Origin: Bacteroidales bacterium
GTDB lineage: Bacteria > Bacteroidota > Bacteroidia > Bacteroidales > Tenuifilaceae
Length of the DNA: 64,000 nucleotides
Reading direction: 5' to 3'
NCBI GenBank assembly: GCA_013141385.1
Contig: JABFRB010000023.1
Coordinates: forward strand, 98,468-162,467
This document shows, in pieces, positions 54,673 to 62,822 of the stretch (position 1 is its first letter; each line of letters begins with the position of its first letter). Position numbers and translations under genes: made by a program. The notes below the pieces were generated by a model. That model ran no database searches, was not told the origin of the DNA, and worked only from the letters and a program-made list of their open reading frames with translations.

Positions 54673-55146
54673 TCAATAATCGATTCTGTTTTCCTTCTTA
54701 TCCCACTCCCTAAAAGGAATAACCCCTTTTTCGGCAGCAATCTGAAGAAAAGGAATTCTTCGCTGATCGAACGAAAGATTAACCTCATTATAAATAAAAC
54801 TATCGTCAAAGCCATGGTATGAAGCCATATGGCGTGAAGCGGAGTAGTATACTACATCTAACCTTGACCAATAAATAGCCCCTAAACACATTGGACATGG
54901 TTCGCAGGAAGTATAAAGGACACAACCATTAAGTTGAAATGAATTTAAATTCTTGCAAGCCTCTCTTATTGCCATTACTTCAGCATGAGCCGTAGGGTCA
55001 TTGGTAGAGGTTACAGAATTATTTCCCTTTCCAACAATTTTCCCATCCTTCACTACAATTGCACCAAAAGGACCTCCCTTTCCGCTCATTACACCTTCAA
55101 TTGCAAGGTGTATAGCTTGTTCCATCAATGTTTCATCTAATTCCAT
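54673..55146 (-). CDS. guaD: Guanine deaminase-like nucleoside/base deaminase
   Basis: This 157-residue protein belongs to the cytidine/deoxycytidylate deaminase superfamily. The zinc site is HAEVMAIREA (~53; catalytic His and Glu) and CEPCPMCLGAIYWSRLD (~82). The C-terminal part (ASYHGFDDSFIYNEV, then VIPFREWDKKENRIDY) fits the domain-swapped guanine deaminase of Bacillus better than the tRNA adenosine deaminase TadA. It would convert guanine to xanthine in purine salvage. It is followed by the patatin gene. Confidence 0.82.
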   Translation of the reverse strand: MELDETLMEQAIHLAIEGVMSGKGGPFGAIVVKDGKIVGKGNNSVTSTNDPTAHAEVMAIREACKNLNSFQLNGCVLYTSCEPCPMCLGAIYWSRLDVVYYSASRHMASYHGFDDSFIYNEVNLSFDQRRIPFLQIAAEKGVIPFREWDKKENRIDY

Positions 55147-55206
55147 AATTATTTTTGAATAAAAATAGTAAAAATAGATTCAAGTATGTATGTTAGAACT
55201 AAATAA

Positions 55207-55239
55207 AAATCCCTCAATAATATGAATATAGAGGGATTT
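55207..55239 (-). terminator. Terminator of the mechanosensitive channel gene
   Basis: AAATCCCTC / GAGGGATTT form a 9-bp stem with a 15-base loop. On the minus strand the stem is followed by TTTATTTAG, and it starts 18 bases after the stop codon. Confidence 0.75.
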
Positions 55240-55257
55240 GATTAAGTTTTTTTTAGT

Positions 55258-56547
55258 TTATACCTTAAAATCATCGCCAGAAGGTCGTTGGAAGACCCTC
55301 AATTCAAATTCTGGGATTACTGAAAGAATATGCTCAAAAATATTTGCTTGAACCTCTTCGTAATTAGCCATTGCTTTTTCCTTTGAGAAGCAATAAATCT
55401 CCAATGGAATTCCATTTTCTGATGGTTGTCGATGACGAACAACAATGGTTGTATTCTGATTAATATTGGGGTTGTTTCTAAGAAATAATTCAATGTACTT
55501 TCTAAAGACTCCAAAATTAGTCAACTTTTGTCCATTTACCAGAGCTTGGGTATTAACATTATTCTCACTATTAGATTCTTCATTCTCTTTGGATTTATTA
55601 TCGATAAATTCAGTAAGGAGATTAATTTTTCTAAACTTCTCAATTTGTTCCTGAGTGCAAAATTTAACGCTTCTCATATCGAATAAAATTGAACGTTTTA
55701 TAAGCCTTCCATCAGACTCAACCATTCCTTGCCAGTTCTGAAAACTTTCTGAAACCAAAGCGTATGTGGGAATTGTATTAATTGATCTATCGTAGTTTTG
55801 AACTTTTACAGTATTTAATGAGATCTCAGTAACTGTACCATCAATTTTTCGACTTGGCATTTCAATCCAATCACCAGGCTTAACTAGATTATTTGCAGAT
55901 AACTGTATAGAAGCTACAAGCCCTAGTATAGTATCCTTAAAAACTAACATTAGTACCGCTGCCGATGCCCCCAAACCAACTAGAAGACTTGCTGGGTTTT
56001 TGTTAATAAGAATTGCTATTATTACTATTCCTCCTAAAAAGTAAGCAATAATATTTATTACTTGCAGATAGCCTTTTATGGGTCTACTCTTTGCTACAGG
56101 AAGAGTTTGGTATACATCATGAACCGCATTTAGAAAGGCATTAACAACAAGAAGTGAAACAACGGTCATGAAGATCTTTGTTAGATCGTAAAAGAAAAGC
56201 GTAAGTTTTGGTGAGTAATCGTAAAGAGCAATGTGAATTGTCGAGTAAATCACAATTGCTGGAGCAAAGTGAGCTAGTTTGTGAAAAAACTTTCTTTCAA
56301 CCAGAATATCATCCCAATCAGTTTCAGTCTTTTTGGCTATTCGTGCTACTAGAACAAGAATAATTTTTCGAACTATATAATCGGCTAATAAGGCGAGAAT
56401 GGCAATGACTGCGAGAGATATTGCAACTTTAAATAGCTGGGCAAAGGTTTCATTTATTCCATTATTCAGTAACCAATTTTCCAGATTTTCGAGCAACTGG
56501 TACTTCTCTACAATTTGTTCCTCAACGGCTTGAATTTGTGCTTGCAT
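55258..56547 (-). CDS. Mechanosensitive ion channel (MscS superfamily, YbdG-like)
   Basis: From the ATG at 56547 the product is 429 residues. The upstream ATG at 56571 is rejected because the likely -7 box (56576-56569) would overlap it. Four to five membrane segments are seen (~43-65, ~90-108, ~118-136, ~157-180, ~185-205). The pore helix and beta domain follow: ASAAVLMLVFKDTILGLVAS and KPGDWIEM, then DGTVTEISLNTVKVQNYD. The length and large C-terminal cytoplasmic domain match YbdG-type channels that relieve osmotic stress. Confidence 0.88.
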   Translation of the reverse strand: MQAQIQAVEEQIVEKYQLLENLENWLLNNGINETFAQLFKVAISLAVIAILALLADYIVRKIILVLVARIAKKTETDWDDILVERKFFHKLAHFAPAIVIYSTIHIALYDYSPKLTLFFYDLTKIFMTVVSLLVVNAFLNAVHDVYQTLPVAKSRPIKGYLQVINIIAYFLGGIVIIAILINKNPASLLVGLGASAAVLMLVFKDTILGLVASIQLSANNLVKPGDWIEMPSRKIDGTVTEISLNTVKVQNYDRSINTIPTYALVSESFQNWQGMVESDGRLIKRSILFDMRSVKFCTQEQIEKFRKINLLTEFIDNKSKENEESNSENNVNTQALVNGQKLTNFGVFRKYIELFLRNNPNINQNTTIVVRHRQPSENGIPLEIYCFSKEKAMANYEEVQANIFEHILSVIPEFELRVFQRPSGDDFKV

Positions 56548-56568
56548 ACAATTATAAGTTTTGTGGCG

Positions 56569-56598
56569 CAAAAATAAATATCAACTATAAAAATACAA
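56569..56598 (-). promoter_or_regulatory. Promoter of the mechanosensitive channel gene
   Basis: On the minus strand TTG is followed after about 19 bases by TATTTTTG (56576-56569), in good agreement with the consensus. It decides the start codon at 56547. Confidence 0.5.
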
Positions 56599-56664
56599 GT
56601 AGTTTTGTAATAAATATTTAACAGCATTCAATTATTCTCTATAAAAATATTGTAGTCATTCGTT

Positions 56665-56672
56665 TAACTTTG
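56665..56672 (+). promoter_or_regulatory. -7 box of the M64 peptidase gene
   Basis: TAACTTTG is a perfect TAnnTTTG, 41 bases upstream of the start codon. The -33 element is not clear. Confidence 0.45.
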
Positions 56673-56713
56673 CATTATTAGAAAAGTCTAACCAGCAAAT
56701 AACTCACACTTAA

Positions 56714-57991
56714 ATGAAAAAAATATTCTACACAGCACTATTATTGGTGTATTCAACTTTGAGTTTTTCTCAAGTTGTTTTTGATGAATGGTTTTTGCCA
56801 AAAGCCTTGAGAATTGATTACTTCCTAGCAGGCGATTCTCAAAAGCAAAATATTTTCCTTGATGGGTTAAAAGAAGAACCCTATTGGAGTGGATCGCCTA
56901 ATTTATTGATAGACACATTCAATTATGGGTCATATAAAGTAGAGGTTAAAGATAAGGAAACTAAAAAACTTATATACTCAAGAGGCTTTTGTACGCTTTT
57001 TCAGGAATGGCAAACAACTGATGAGGCTAAAATTAACGCAAAAGCATTTGAACAAGTAACTAGAATCCCATACCCCAAGAAACCAGTTAATGTTGATTTT
57101 AAAGCTCGACAAAAAGATGGTATTTTTACTTCCCTCTACAACGTTGATATCGATCCTACAAGCATTTTCATAAATCGCGAAGAAGTTGCTAAATACTCTG
57201 TTCAACAGATTATTAATAACGGTAAAACTGAGCAAATGCTTGATATCACTTTTATTGCTGAAGGTTACACCAAATCGCAAATGAAATCCTTTCAGGAAGA
57301 TGTAAAACGGATGTACGATTATATAATCACCCAAGAACCTTTTATTCGTTATAAGGACAAAATAAATGTTTGGGTTGTTGAATCACCTTCAGAGCAATCT
57401 GGTCCTGTTAATCCTGGAAAGAATATTTGGCATAGAACTCCCGCAGGAGCTTCATTCTATACATTTGGAACCGACAGGTATTTGACTACGTTGAAATTCA
57501 AATCAGTGATGGATATTGCCGCATGTGCTCCTGGGGATATTGTATATATTTTGGTTAATTCAACTGAATACGGTGGGGGGGGAGTATATAACCATTATAA
57601 CGTTTCAACTGCAGGCCATCCTTTATCGAATAAAGTATTTATACATGAATTTGGTCATGGTTTGGCTGGTTTAGGCGATGAGTACTATTCTTCAGAAGTT
57701 GCGTATTCGGAATTCTATCCACTTGGAGTAGAGCCTTGGGAGCCCAACCTCACAACATTAGTTAACTTTGACTCAAAGTGGAAGAGCATGATTGAATCGG
57801 GTACACCCATACCAACTCCTACTGATGATAGTTTTAAAACCAAAGTTGGTGTTTTCGAAGGTGGTGGTTATGTGAGTAAGGGTGTTTACCGCCCAATGTT
57901 TAATTGCAGGATGAAAAGCAATCAAGCAACTGGGTTCTGTCCTGTTTGTGTAAAGGCAATAGAATCTGCTATTAAATACTATACCGAATAG
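56714..57991 (+). CDS. Secreted M64-family (IgA-type) metallopeptidase
   Basis: This 425-residue protein has a signal peptide (about 1-19, ending TLSFSQ). The N-terminal M64 prodomain (~20-145) has KALRIDYFLAGDSQKQNIFLD (key part LRIDYFLAGD). The catalytic domain (~160-425) starts ITFIAEGYT and carries the zinc site HEFGHGLAGLGDEY (~312), an HExxH motif extended by D/E. Several late Cys (NCRMKSN, FCPVCVKA) may form a structural site. The family includes the IgA protease of Clostridium ramosum, but most Bacteroidota members have unknown substrates. It has its own promoter and terminator. Confidence 0.93.
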   Translation: MKKIFYTALLLVYSTLSFSQVVFDEWFLPKALRIDYFLAGDSQKQNIFLDGLKEEPYWSGSPNLLIDTFNYGSYKVEVKDKETKKLIYSRGFCTLFQEWQTTDEAKINAKAFEQVTRIPYPKKPVNVDFKARQKDGIFTSLYNVDIDPTSIFINREEVAKYSVQQIINNGKTEQMLDITFIAEGYTKSQMKSFQEDVKRMYDYIITQEPFIRYKDKINVWVVESPSEQSGPVNPGKNIWHRTPAGASFYTFGTDRYLTTLKFKSVMDIAACAPGDIVYILVNSTEYGGGGVYNHYNVSTAGHPLSNKVFIHEFGHGLAGLGDEYYSSEVAYSEFYPLGVEPWEPNLTTLVNFDSKWKSMIESGTPIPTPTDDSFKTKVGVFEGGGYVSKGVYRPMFNCRMKSNQATGFCPVCVKAIESAIKYYTE

Positions 57992-58011
57992 AGAAAAGAT
58001 AATAAACGATT

Positions 58012-58036
58012 AACGGCTGGGTTATCCAGCCGTTTT
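58012..58036 (+). terminator. Terminator of the M64 peptidase gene
   Basis: The perfect 9-bp stem AACGGCTGG / CCAGCCGTT with loop GTTAT is followed by TTTC, 20 bases after the stop. The T tract is short. Confidence 0.75.
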
Positions 58037-58039
58037 CAT

Positions 58040-58417
58040 TTAAAATGGGAGATCATCAGTTGGTTCGAATTTATTTGATGGATCAAGGAATGGGGGAAGA
58101 GATTCATCTGTTGGCATTGGTGGTAGATCGTTATTTTTCGAAGAGTTTGCCTTTTCAATTCTCCAAGCCTTAACATCTGTATACCACTTACCATTAAACT
58201 CACGAGATTCGACATTAATACCCGCCTTTAAAGTCTCTCCAATAGCAATATTATCAAGTTCTTTGGCTTTATCTCCCCAGAGAGAGATGCATAATTTTTT
58301 GGGAAACTGCTCTTGGGTTTCGATTATGAAATCTTGCTTTATCCAGGTTCCATTTTTCCCTTGTCCGCTCTGTTGCTGTAGTTTTGCAACCAGTTTTCCA
58401 CTAATTTCAAGGCTCAT
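58040..58417 (-). CDS. DUF3127-family protein
   Basis: This 125-residue protein starts MSLEISGKLVAKLQQQSGQGKNG and has WIKQDFIIETQEQFPKKLC and ISLWGDKAKEL (~55). The pattern ends with KWYTDVKAWRIEKA, and an acidic Pro-rich tail (DLPPMPTDESLPPFLDPS) finishes with a FEPTDDLPF-type end. The family is common in Bacteroidota. The OB-like strands and the acidic DLPF tail resemble single-stranded DNA-binding proteins, so a nucleic-acid role is plausible but unproven. Confidence 0.85.
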   Translation of the reverse strand: MSLEISGKLVAKLQQQSGQGKNGTWIKQDFIIETQEQFPKKLCISLWGDKAKELDNIAIGETLKAGINVESREFNGKWYTDVKAWRIEKANSSKNNDLPPMPTDESLPPFLDPSNKFEPTDDLPF

Positions 58418-58442
58418 AGCAATTAATTTGATTTTGAAAAAA

Positions 58443-58471
58443 CAGCCAGACGGCTAATGCACATCTGGCTG
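58443..58471 (-). terminator. Terminator of the FKBP gene
   Basis: CAGCCAGA / TCTGGCTG pair around a 13-base loop. On the minus strand the stem is followed by TTTTTTCAAAA, 23 bases after the stop codon and just before the DUF3127 gene. Confidence 0.78.
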
Positions 58472-58494
58472 GTAAGCTGTAAGGTTAAATTTTA

Positions 58495-59190
58495 TTATTT
58501 GGTAGTTTGTTTAACAATTTCAAGAAAATCAATCTCAAAAATAAGAATCTGATTTGGACCAATTGGACCACCACCTCTTTCTCCATAACCAAGTTCTGCT
58601 GGTATCCAAAGCATGAATTTTGTACCAACTTTCATTTTTGATAGACCTAATGACCATCCACGAATTACACCATTCAGAGGGAATTGTGCAGGTTCATTGC
58701 GTTTGTATGATGAGTCAAACTCGGTTCCATCAATTAAAGTACCTTTATAGTTAACCTTAACTACATCAGTTTCTTTAGGAAGTGAACCTGTCCCATCTTG
58801 AAGTATTTTATACTGAATACCTGATGTATCAGCTACTACTCCTTCTTTTTTTGCATTTTCTTCTAAGAATTTTTTACCTTCTTCAAGGTTTTTTTGTCCT
58901 AGTTTCTGTTGTTGTTTTGCAAGATACTTTTGGATTACTTCCAATGATTTTTCAGCAGTCAACATATCTTTTTTGCCTTCCTTAACATCGGAAAGGCCAT
59001 TGGCAACTGCTAAAATGTTTAAATCTTCAATTTTACTATTCTTGATATTATAACCCATGTTAACACCTATCGCATAACTTAAGCTATCGCTTGGGGTTTT
59101 AATATCAACTTTTCCTATTTTCTTGCTATTGCAGCCCGATATTATTACAGCCATGCTGATAAGGGCTAATGTGGATTTTAAAAATTTCAT
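58495..59190 (-). CDS. FKBP-type peptidyl-prolyl isomerase lipoprotein
   Basis: From the ATG at 59190 the product is 231 residues; a TTG two codons upstream is a weaker alternative. It has a lipoprotein signal (lipobox IISGC, Cys20). The FKBP N-terminal dimerisation domain follows (~30-125; SLSYAIGVNMGYNIKN ... EKSLEVIQKYLAKQQQK). The FKBP catalytic domain is at ~130-227, with VKVNYKGTLIDGTEFDSSY, FPLNGVIRGWSLGLSKM and LWIPAELGYGERG. It should fold proteins in the periplasm and is anchored to a membrane. Confidence 0.92.
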   Translation of the reverse strand: MKFLKSTLALISMAVIISGCNSKKIGKVDIKTPSDSLSYAIGVNMGYNIKNSKIEDLNILAVANGLSDVKEGKKDMLTAEKSLEVIQKYLAKQQQKLGQKNLEEGKKFLEENAKKEGVVADTSGIQYKILQDGTGSLPKETDVVKVNYKGTLIDGTEFDSSYKRNEPAQFPLNGVIRGWSLGLSKMKVGTKFMLWIPAELGYGERGGGPIGPNQILIFEIDFLEIVKQTTK

Positions 59191-59242
59191 AATCAATTAG
59201 TTAAAATTTTATGTTTTGCTATTTATCGATTTAAAATAGATG

Positions 59243-59250
59243 CGAATATA
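59243..59250 (-). promoter_or_regulatory. Candidate -7 box of the FKBP gene
   Basis: TATATTCG on the minus strand is one base off TAnnTTTG and lies 53 bases before the start codon. Confidence 0.3.
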
Positions 59251-59340
59251 GCTAAATGATAAATACTATTTGCGTATTAACAAATATTTTAATAAAATTT
59301 AAGAGATTAAAAATTAATTGATATGTTGATGTATAAATAG

Positions 59341-60003
59341 TTAACTCTTAACCGCCCTTACCATATGTCTTTTTCCTGGGGGACCAGGAAGTCTGCTAAC
59401 TATATAACCTGCTTCACGAAGTGCTTGCTTAACAATTCCTTTTGAACAATATGTGATAAGAATTCCTTCATATTCAGTAACTTGATAAAGTTTCTTGAAA
59501 ATATCGAAGGTCCACATTTCTGGCTGATCATCAGGGGCAAAGGCATCAAAGTATACTAAGTTGTATCTGTCTGTAAGATTATAACTTATAAAATCAGTAT
59601 TTACTTTTTTTAGGTAAAAAAAATCGTTTATACAAATTTCTTTATTCCATTTAGCCTTGATTATTTTATCCCAATTTTCTATATTCTGGGTATTTAAAAT
59701 GGAATTGTAATTAAGGTTTAAGAGAATATTTTCATCTAATGCGCATATATCAATACCTGTATATTTAGTTAAACGTCTATTCATCATAGCACTGGAGGCA
59801 GTTAGCATGGCATTAAGACCAGTACCAAAACCAATTTCAAGAACACTAATCTTATCTAGACTGACGTAATCAAAACCATTTTTAATAAAAACATGAAGGG
59901 ATTCCTGAATTGCGCCATTCATTGAGTGGTAATGCGCATTATAGAGCTCTGAGTAGAGTGTATCCGAGCCATCTTTTGTTGATATTATTCTAACTAAGGA
60001 CAT
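59341..60003 (-). CDS. mnmD: tRNA 5-aminomethyl-2-thiouridine methyltransferase (MnmD)
   Basis: This 220-residue protein matches the MnmC1/MnmD methyltransferase domain (DUF752) without the FAD domain. SAM motif I is VLEIGFGTGLNAML (~54). It has YFDAFAPDDQPEMW (~152), ITYCSKGIVKQALREAGY (~182) and the C-terminal hallmark GPPGKRHMVRA. It methylates aminomethyl-uridine at the tRNA wobble position. A candidate -7 box (TATTTTTG, 60029-60022) sits 19 bases before the start codon. Confidence 0.9.
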   Translation of the reverse strand: MSLVRIISTKDGSDTLYSELYNAHYHSMNGAIQESLHVFIKNGFDYVSLDKISVLEIGFGTGLNAMLTASSAMMNRRLTKYTGIDICALDENILLNLNYNSILNTQNIENWDKIIKAKWNKEICINDFFYLKKVNTDFISYNLTDRYNLVYFDAFAPDDQPEMWTFDIFKKLYQVTEYEGILITYCSKGIVKQALREAGYIVSRLPGPPGKRHMVRAVKS

Positions 60004-60021
60004 TCTTCATGTAGTTATTGG

Positions 60022-60029
60022 CAAAAATA
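60022..60029 (-). promoter_or_regulatory. -7 box of mnmD
   Basis: TATTTTTG on the minus strand fits TAnnTTTG and lies 19 bases before the mnmD start codon. Confidence 0.4.
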
Positions 60030-60198
60030 GTATTTGTTCTGATTGAAAATGAATGATATAGTTAAATTTGTTTTAGAGCACAATTAAACCATGTGGTTAG
60101 ATGTACTTCTAATAAAGGAAGATCTGTAGTTCTAGTGAAAAGTTAAAATATTATTCTAAAAGGAGGTGAGAAGTTAGGTGAAAAAACAATAATATGGC

Positions 60199-60225
60199 AA
60201 TCTCTATCTGTCAGTAATAGAGATT
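60199..60225. repeat. Perfect 9-bp hairpin in the long intergenic region
   Basis: AATCTCTAT (60199-60207) and ATAGAGATT (60217-60225) enclose a 9-base loop. On the plus strand it is followed by AAAAA. Its role is unclear; it does not sit next to a stop codon. Confidence 0.5.
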
Positions 60226-60851
60226 AAAAACGAATAATACAACAGTCTAGTACATTGGATCATCACTAGGTGGATTCGAAGTTTATGCGTTTAATTTTGA
60301 TTTTAAACTTAATTGGATTGTAGATGTTTGAAAAGAGACTATTGAAAAAAACAAAAAAATCATTTTGTTGTTTCTCGGAAAATTATTAAATATGCTCAAG
60401 ATTCAGGCTTAATTTTAACTTACTTGACATTTATATCATTAAATGATTCAAAAAAGAATATAGAATATATATATTTGCTTCAAAATATATCTTTTAGATA
60501 TATAAATGTTCATAAAGTTATTACCTTTGTATTTGACGAAAAGGAAAAATAACTGATTTTTAATTATTTTTTTTGCATTATTCAGTTACGTTATTTTATT
60601 CTTTTTTAGATTTTTATGAATAATTACTTGATTTTATTTTTTTCATGCCTTTGTTAAATAGACATATTTCAATGCATTTTTGATTTTTAATTAAAGAAAT
60701 ATTAATCTATTTTTATGGTCAGTTTATCAAAAGAAATGATTTTTTTGACACAAATGTTAAATTTTAAGGTATAATCTATCAAAGTATATTAAAAGCAATA
60801 ATTTTTTTGAAGAAATAATAATCAATTATTTGATTAAAGCATACCAACAAA

Positions 60852-62750
60852 ATGGGACGTAGAAAAAAAAATGTTGTGGCTGAAGAAACGAAGGAAAAAT
60901 TTAGCCGCGAAGAGTTAGAGATAATGGTTTTTAAGAAAAGAATCTTAACAGGGAAAGAGGTTCAGGAAAGATTTGACAAATCTGCTTTTTTAGTAAAAGT
61001 TGCCGAAAAAAGCATTAGTCGGTTAACCGATTATTTTAATAAATTCAATCACCTTGTTTTTATTGCTGACGCCGAAGGCTGTTTAGTTCATAAATGGGGG
61101 AATGAAAAACTTAATGCTTCTTTAGAGGAAAATTTTATAATTGCAGGAACTTACCCCAATGAGGATTCTATACTTGCGAAAGCAGTTGGAGGAGCTATTA
61201 TCGCTGGGAAATCATTTAGGGTTGATGGTAAATCGTTAGTTCAACCATTTGACGAGGAATGGACTGCTATTGGTGTCCCTATTTGTGATGCTGAAGGAAT
61301 CACTTTGGGAGCTATTGTGTTTTTAGCAGCTAAGTCCTATGTTTCTGATCATACATTGCTCCTTACACAATTAGTTACCGATGTTATTAACCAATATCTT
61401 GTTTTTGTTAAGAAGGAGCATAATTATAGGTTAGTAATCGATTACCATAATTCGGTTTATAACCAACACCCATATGCAAATGTAACGATAGATAATAATG
61501 GGATAATAACAAATATTAGCCGACAAGCTGCGATATTTTTTGGTGTTCTAGAGAATGAACTTATCGGTACAGGTCTATCCAATATATTTCCAGGTTGGGA
61601 AGATATTTGGTTACGTATTAAGCAAGGCGTAAAAGTTGAGAATATTAATATCGATTTGTGTAATGTCCCAGGAACCACAGAATATCTTCTTAGCGTTGCT
61701 CCAATTTTCCTTTCCGATGCTACGCTTAATGGAGCTATTTTGGCTTTTCGTGATTTGAAGAAGGTTAATAATGTTGTTAATAGGTATACTGGAAGCTGGG
61801 CATCATATAATTTTAAAGATATAATTGGTATTTCGGTTCCAATCAAAAAAACCATAGAGTTGGCTAAGAAAATAGCTAATGAAACATCTCCAGTTCTTAT
61901 AACAGGAGAAGTTGGAATTGGAAAAGAGGTCTTTGCTCAAGCAATACATAATGCAAGTATCAGAAGCGAGAATGGTTTTGTAAAAATATCATTGCAATCT
62001 ATACCAAGAAATGAGCAAGAATGTGAACTATTCGGCTTCGAAGAAGGTGTATTTCCTGGAGTAAAGCGAGTAGCACAACCGGGTAAGTTTGAATTAGCAC
62101 ATGGTGGTACATTGTATCTTGATGAAATAAATTGTTTACCCCTTGAATTGCAGGACAAATTACTGTCGGCAATTAGGAAAGGAATTATTACAAGAGTTGG
62201 TGGAACCAAGCAGATTAAGATTGACGTTCGAGTTATAGCATCAACAAGCAAGGATCTCAGAAACCTAATTCAAGAAGAAAAATTTAAGCTTGATTTATTC
62301 TACATACTTACTGAGAATCCTTTAGCTATACCTCCATTAAGAGAGCGTAGACATGATGTGCCTCTATTTATTAAGTACTACTTGCAGGTTAAAGCTCGGG
62401 AATTAGGAAAGAGTGAGCCCGAATTGCCTAAGAAAATCATAAGAATTTTGGCTCGTTATGAATGGCCTCAAAATATTAGAGAACTGGCTAAATTTATTGA
62501 ATACGTTGTTAGCGTTGATGGAAAGATTGGCCATGATGTTAAGAATGAGCGTGAATTCAAGAAAAAATACCTCTTTAGCCAGCAACGAGAAGCAGTTGAT
62601 GGAATCAGAACCATAGAGGAACTTGAAAAAGAAGCTATTATTGAAGCACTAAGAATTATGAAGGGAAATATGAGTAAAGCAACTAGAAAACTAGGAATTA
62701 GTCGTAATACCCTTTATTTGAAATGTAAGCGTTACGGAATAGATATTTAA
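60852..62750 (+). CDS. GAF-PAS-AAA-HTH regulator with degenerate sigma-54 interaction motif (AcoR/NtrC-like)
   Basis: The domain order in this 632-residue protein is GAF-like (~35-190), PAS (~210-300), AAA+ (~320-550) and a C-terminal Fis-type HTH (MSKATRKLGISRNTLYLKCK, ~607). Walker A GEVGIGKE (~356) and Walker B GGTLYLDEI (~418) are intact. The sigma-54 contact loop GAFTGA reads GVFPGV (~399). The arginine-finger segment FREDLxxRL reads FKLDLFYIL (~478), so both Arg are lost. The overall layout is that of sigma-54-dependent activators of the AcoR/DmpR type, but the residues needed for sigma-54 remodelling are not conserved. It may act with another sigma factor or as a repressor-type regulator. 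Its target is unknown; it follows a long intergenic region. Confidence 0.88.
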   Translation: MGRRKKNVVAEETKEKFSREELEIMVFKKRILTGKEVQERFDKSAFLVKVAEKSISRLTDYFNKFNHLVFIADAEGCLVHKWGNEKLNASLEENFIIAGTYPNEDSILAKAVGGAIIAGKSFRVDGKSLVQPFDEEWTAIGVPICDAEGITLGAIVFLAAKSYVSDHTLLLTQLVTDVINQYLVFVKKEHNYRLVIDYHNSVYNQHPYANVTIDNNGIITNISRQAAIFFGVLENELIGTGLSNIFPGWEDIWLRIKQGVKVENINIDLCNVPGTTEYLLSVAPIFLSDATLNGAILAFRDLKKVNNVVNRYTGSWASYNFKDIIGISVPIKKTIELAKKIANETSPVLITGEVGIGKEVFAQAIHNASIRSENGFVKISLQSIPRNEQECELFGFEEGVFPGVKRVAQPGKFELAHGGTLYLDEINCLPLELQDKLLSAIRKGIITRVGGTKQIKIDVRVIASTSKDLRNLIQEEKFKLDLFYILTENPLAIPPLRERRHDVPLFIKYYLQVKARELGKSEPELPKKIIRILARYEWPQNIRELAKFIEYVVSVDGKIGHDVKNEREFKKKYLFSQQREAVDGIRTIEELEKEAIIEALRIMKGNMSKATRKLGISRNTLYLKCKRYGIDI

Positions 62751-62773
62751 TTCATCAAATGTTTTTTTACTTT

Positions 62774-62805
62774 AGCCTATGAATTTTAGCATTCATAGGC
62801 TTTTT
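62774..62805. terminator. Bidirectional terminator between the regulator and the TPR gene
   Basis: The perfect 10-bp stem AGCCTATGAA / TTCATAGGCT has an 8-base loop and is followed by TTTTC on the plus strand. On the other strand the stem is followed by AAAGTAAAAAAAC, so it chiefly serves the plus-strand gene. Confidence 0.85.
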
Positions 62806-62822
62806 CTATTAGCGGAATGGTA

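Larger units (their letters stand above)
60004..60851. other. 848-bp AT-rich intergenic region
   Basis: No ORF of support is seen. Contents: the mnmD -7 box (60022-60029), AAGGAGGTGAG (60160s) with only a seven-codon ORF after it, and the hairpin AATCTCTAT / ATAGAGATT (60199-60207 and 60217-60225). Long A and T runs lead up to the regulator gene at 60852. The length is unusual for this window and could hide an untranslated RNA or a long leader. Confidence 0.5.

Noticed and set aside
60325..60390. 21-codon basic ORF (ATG TTT GAA AAG ...) in the long gap
   Set aside because: It is too short, with no ribosome-binding site or conservation evidence.
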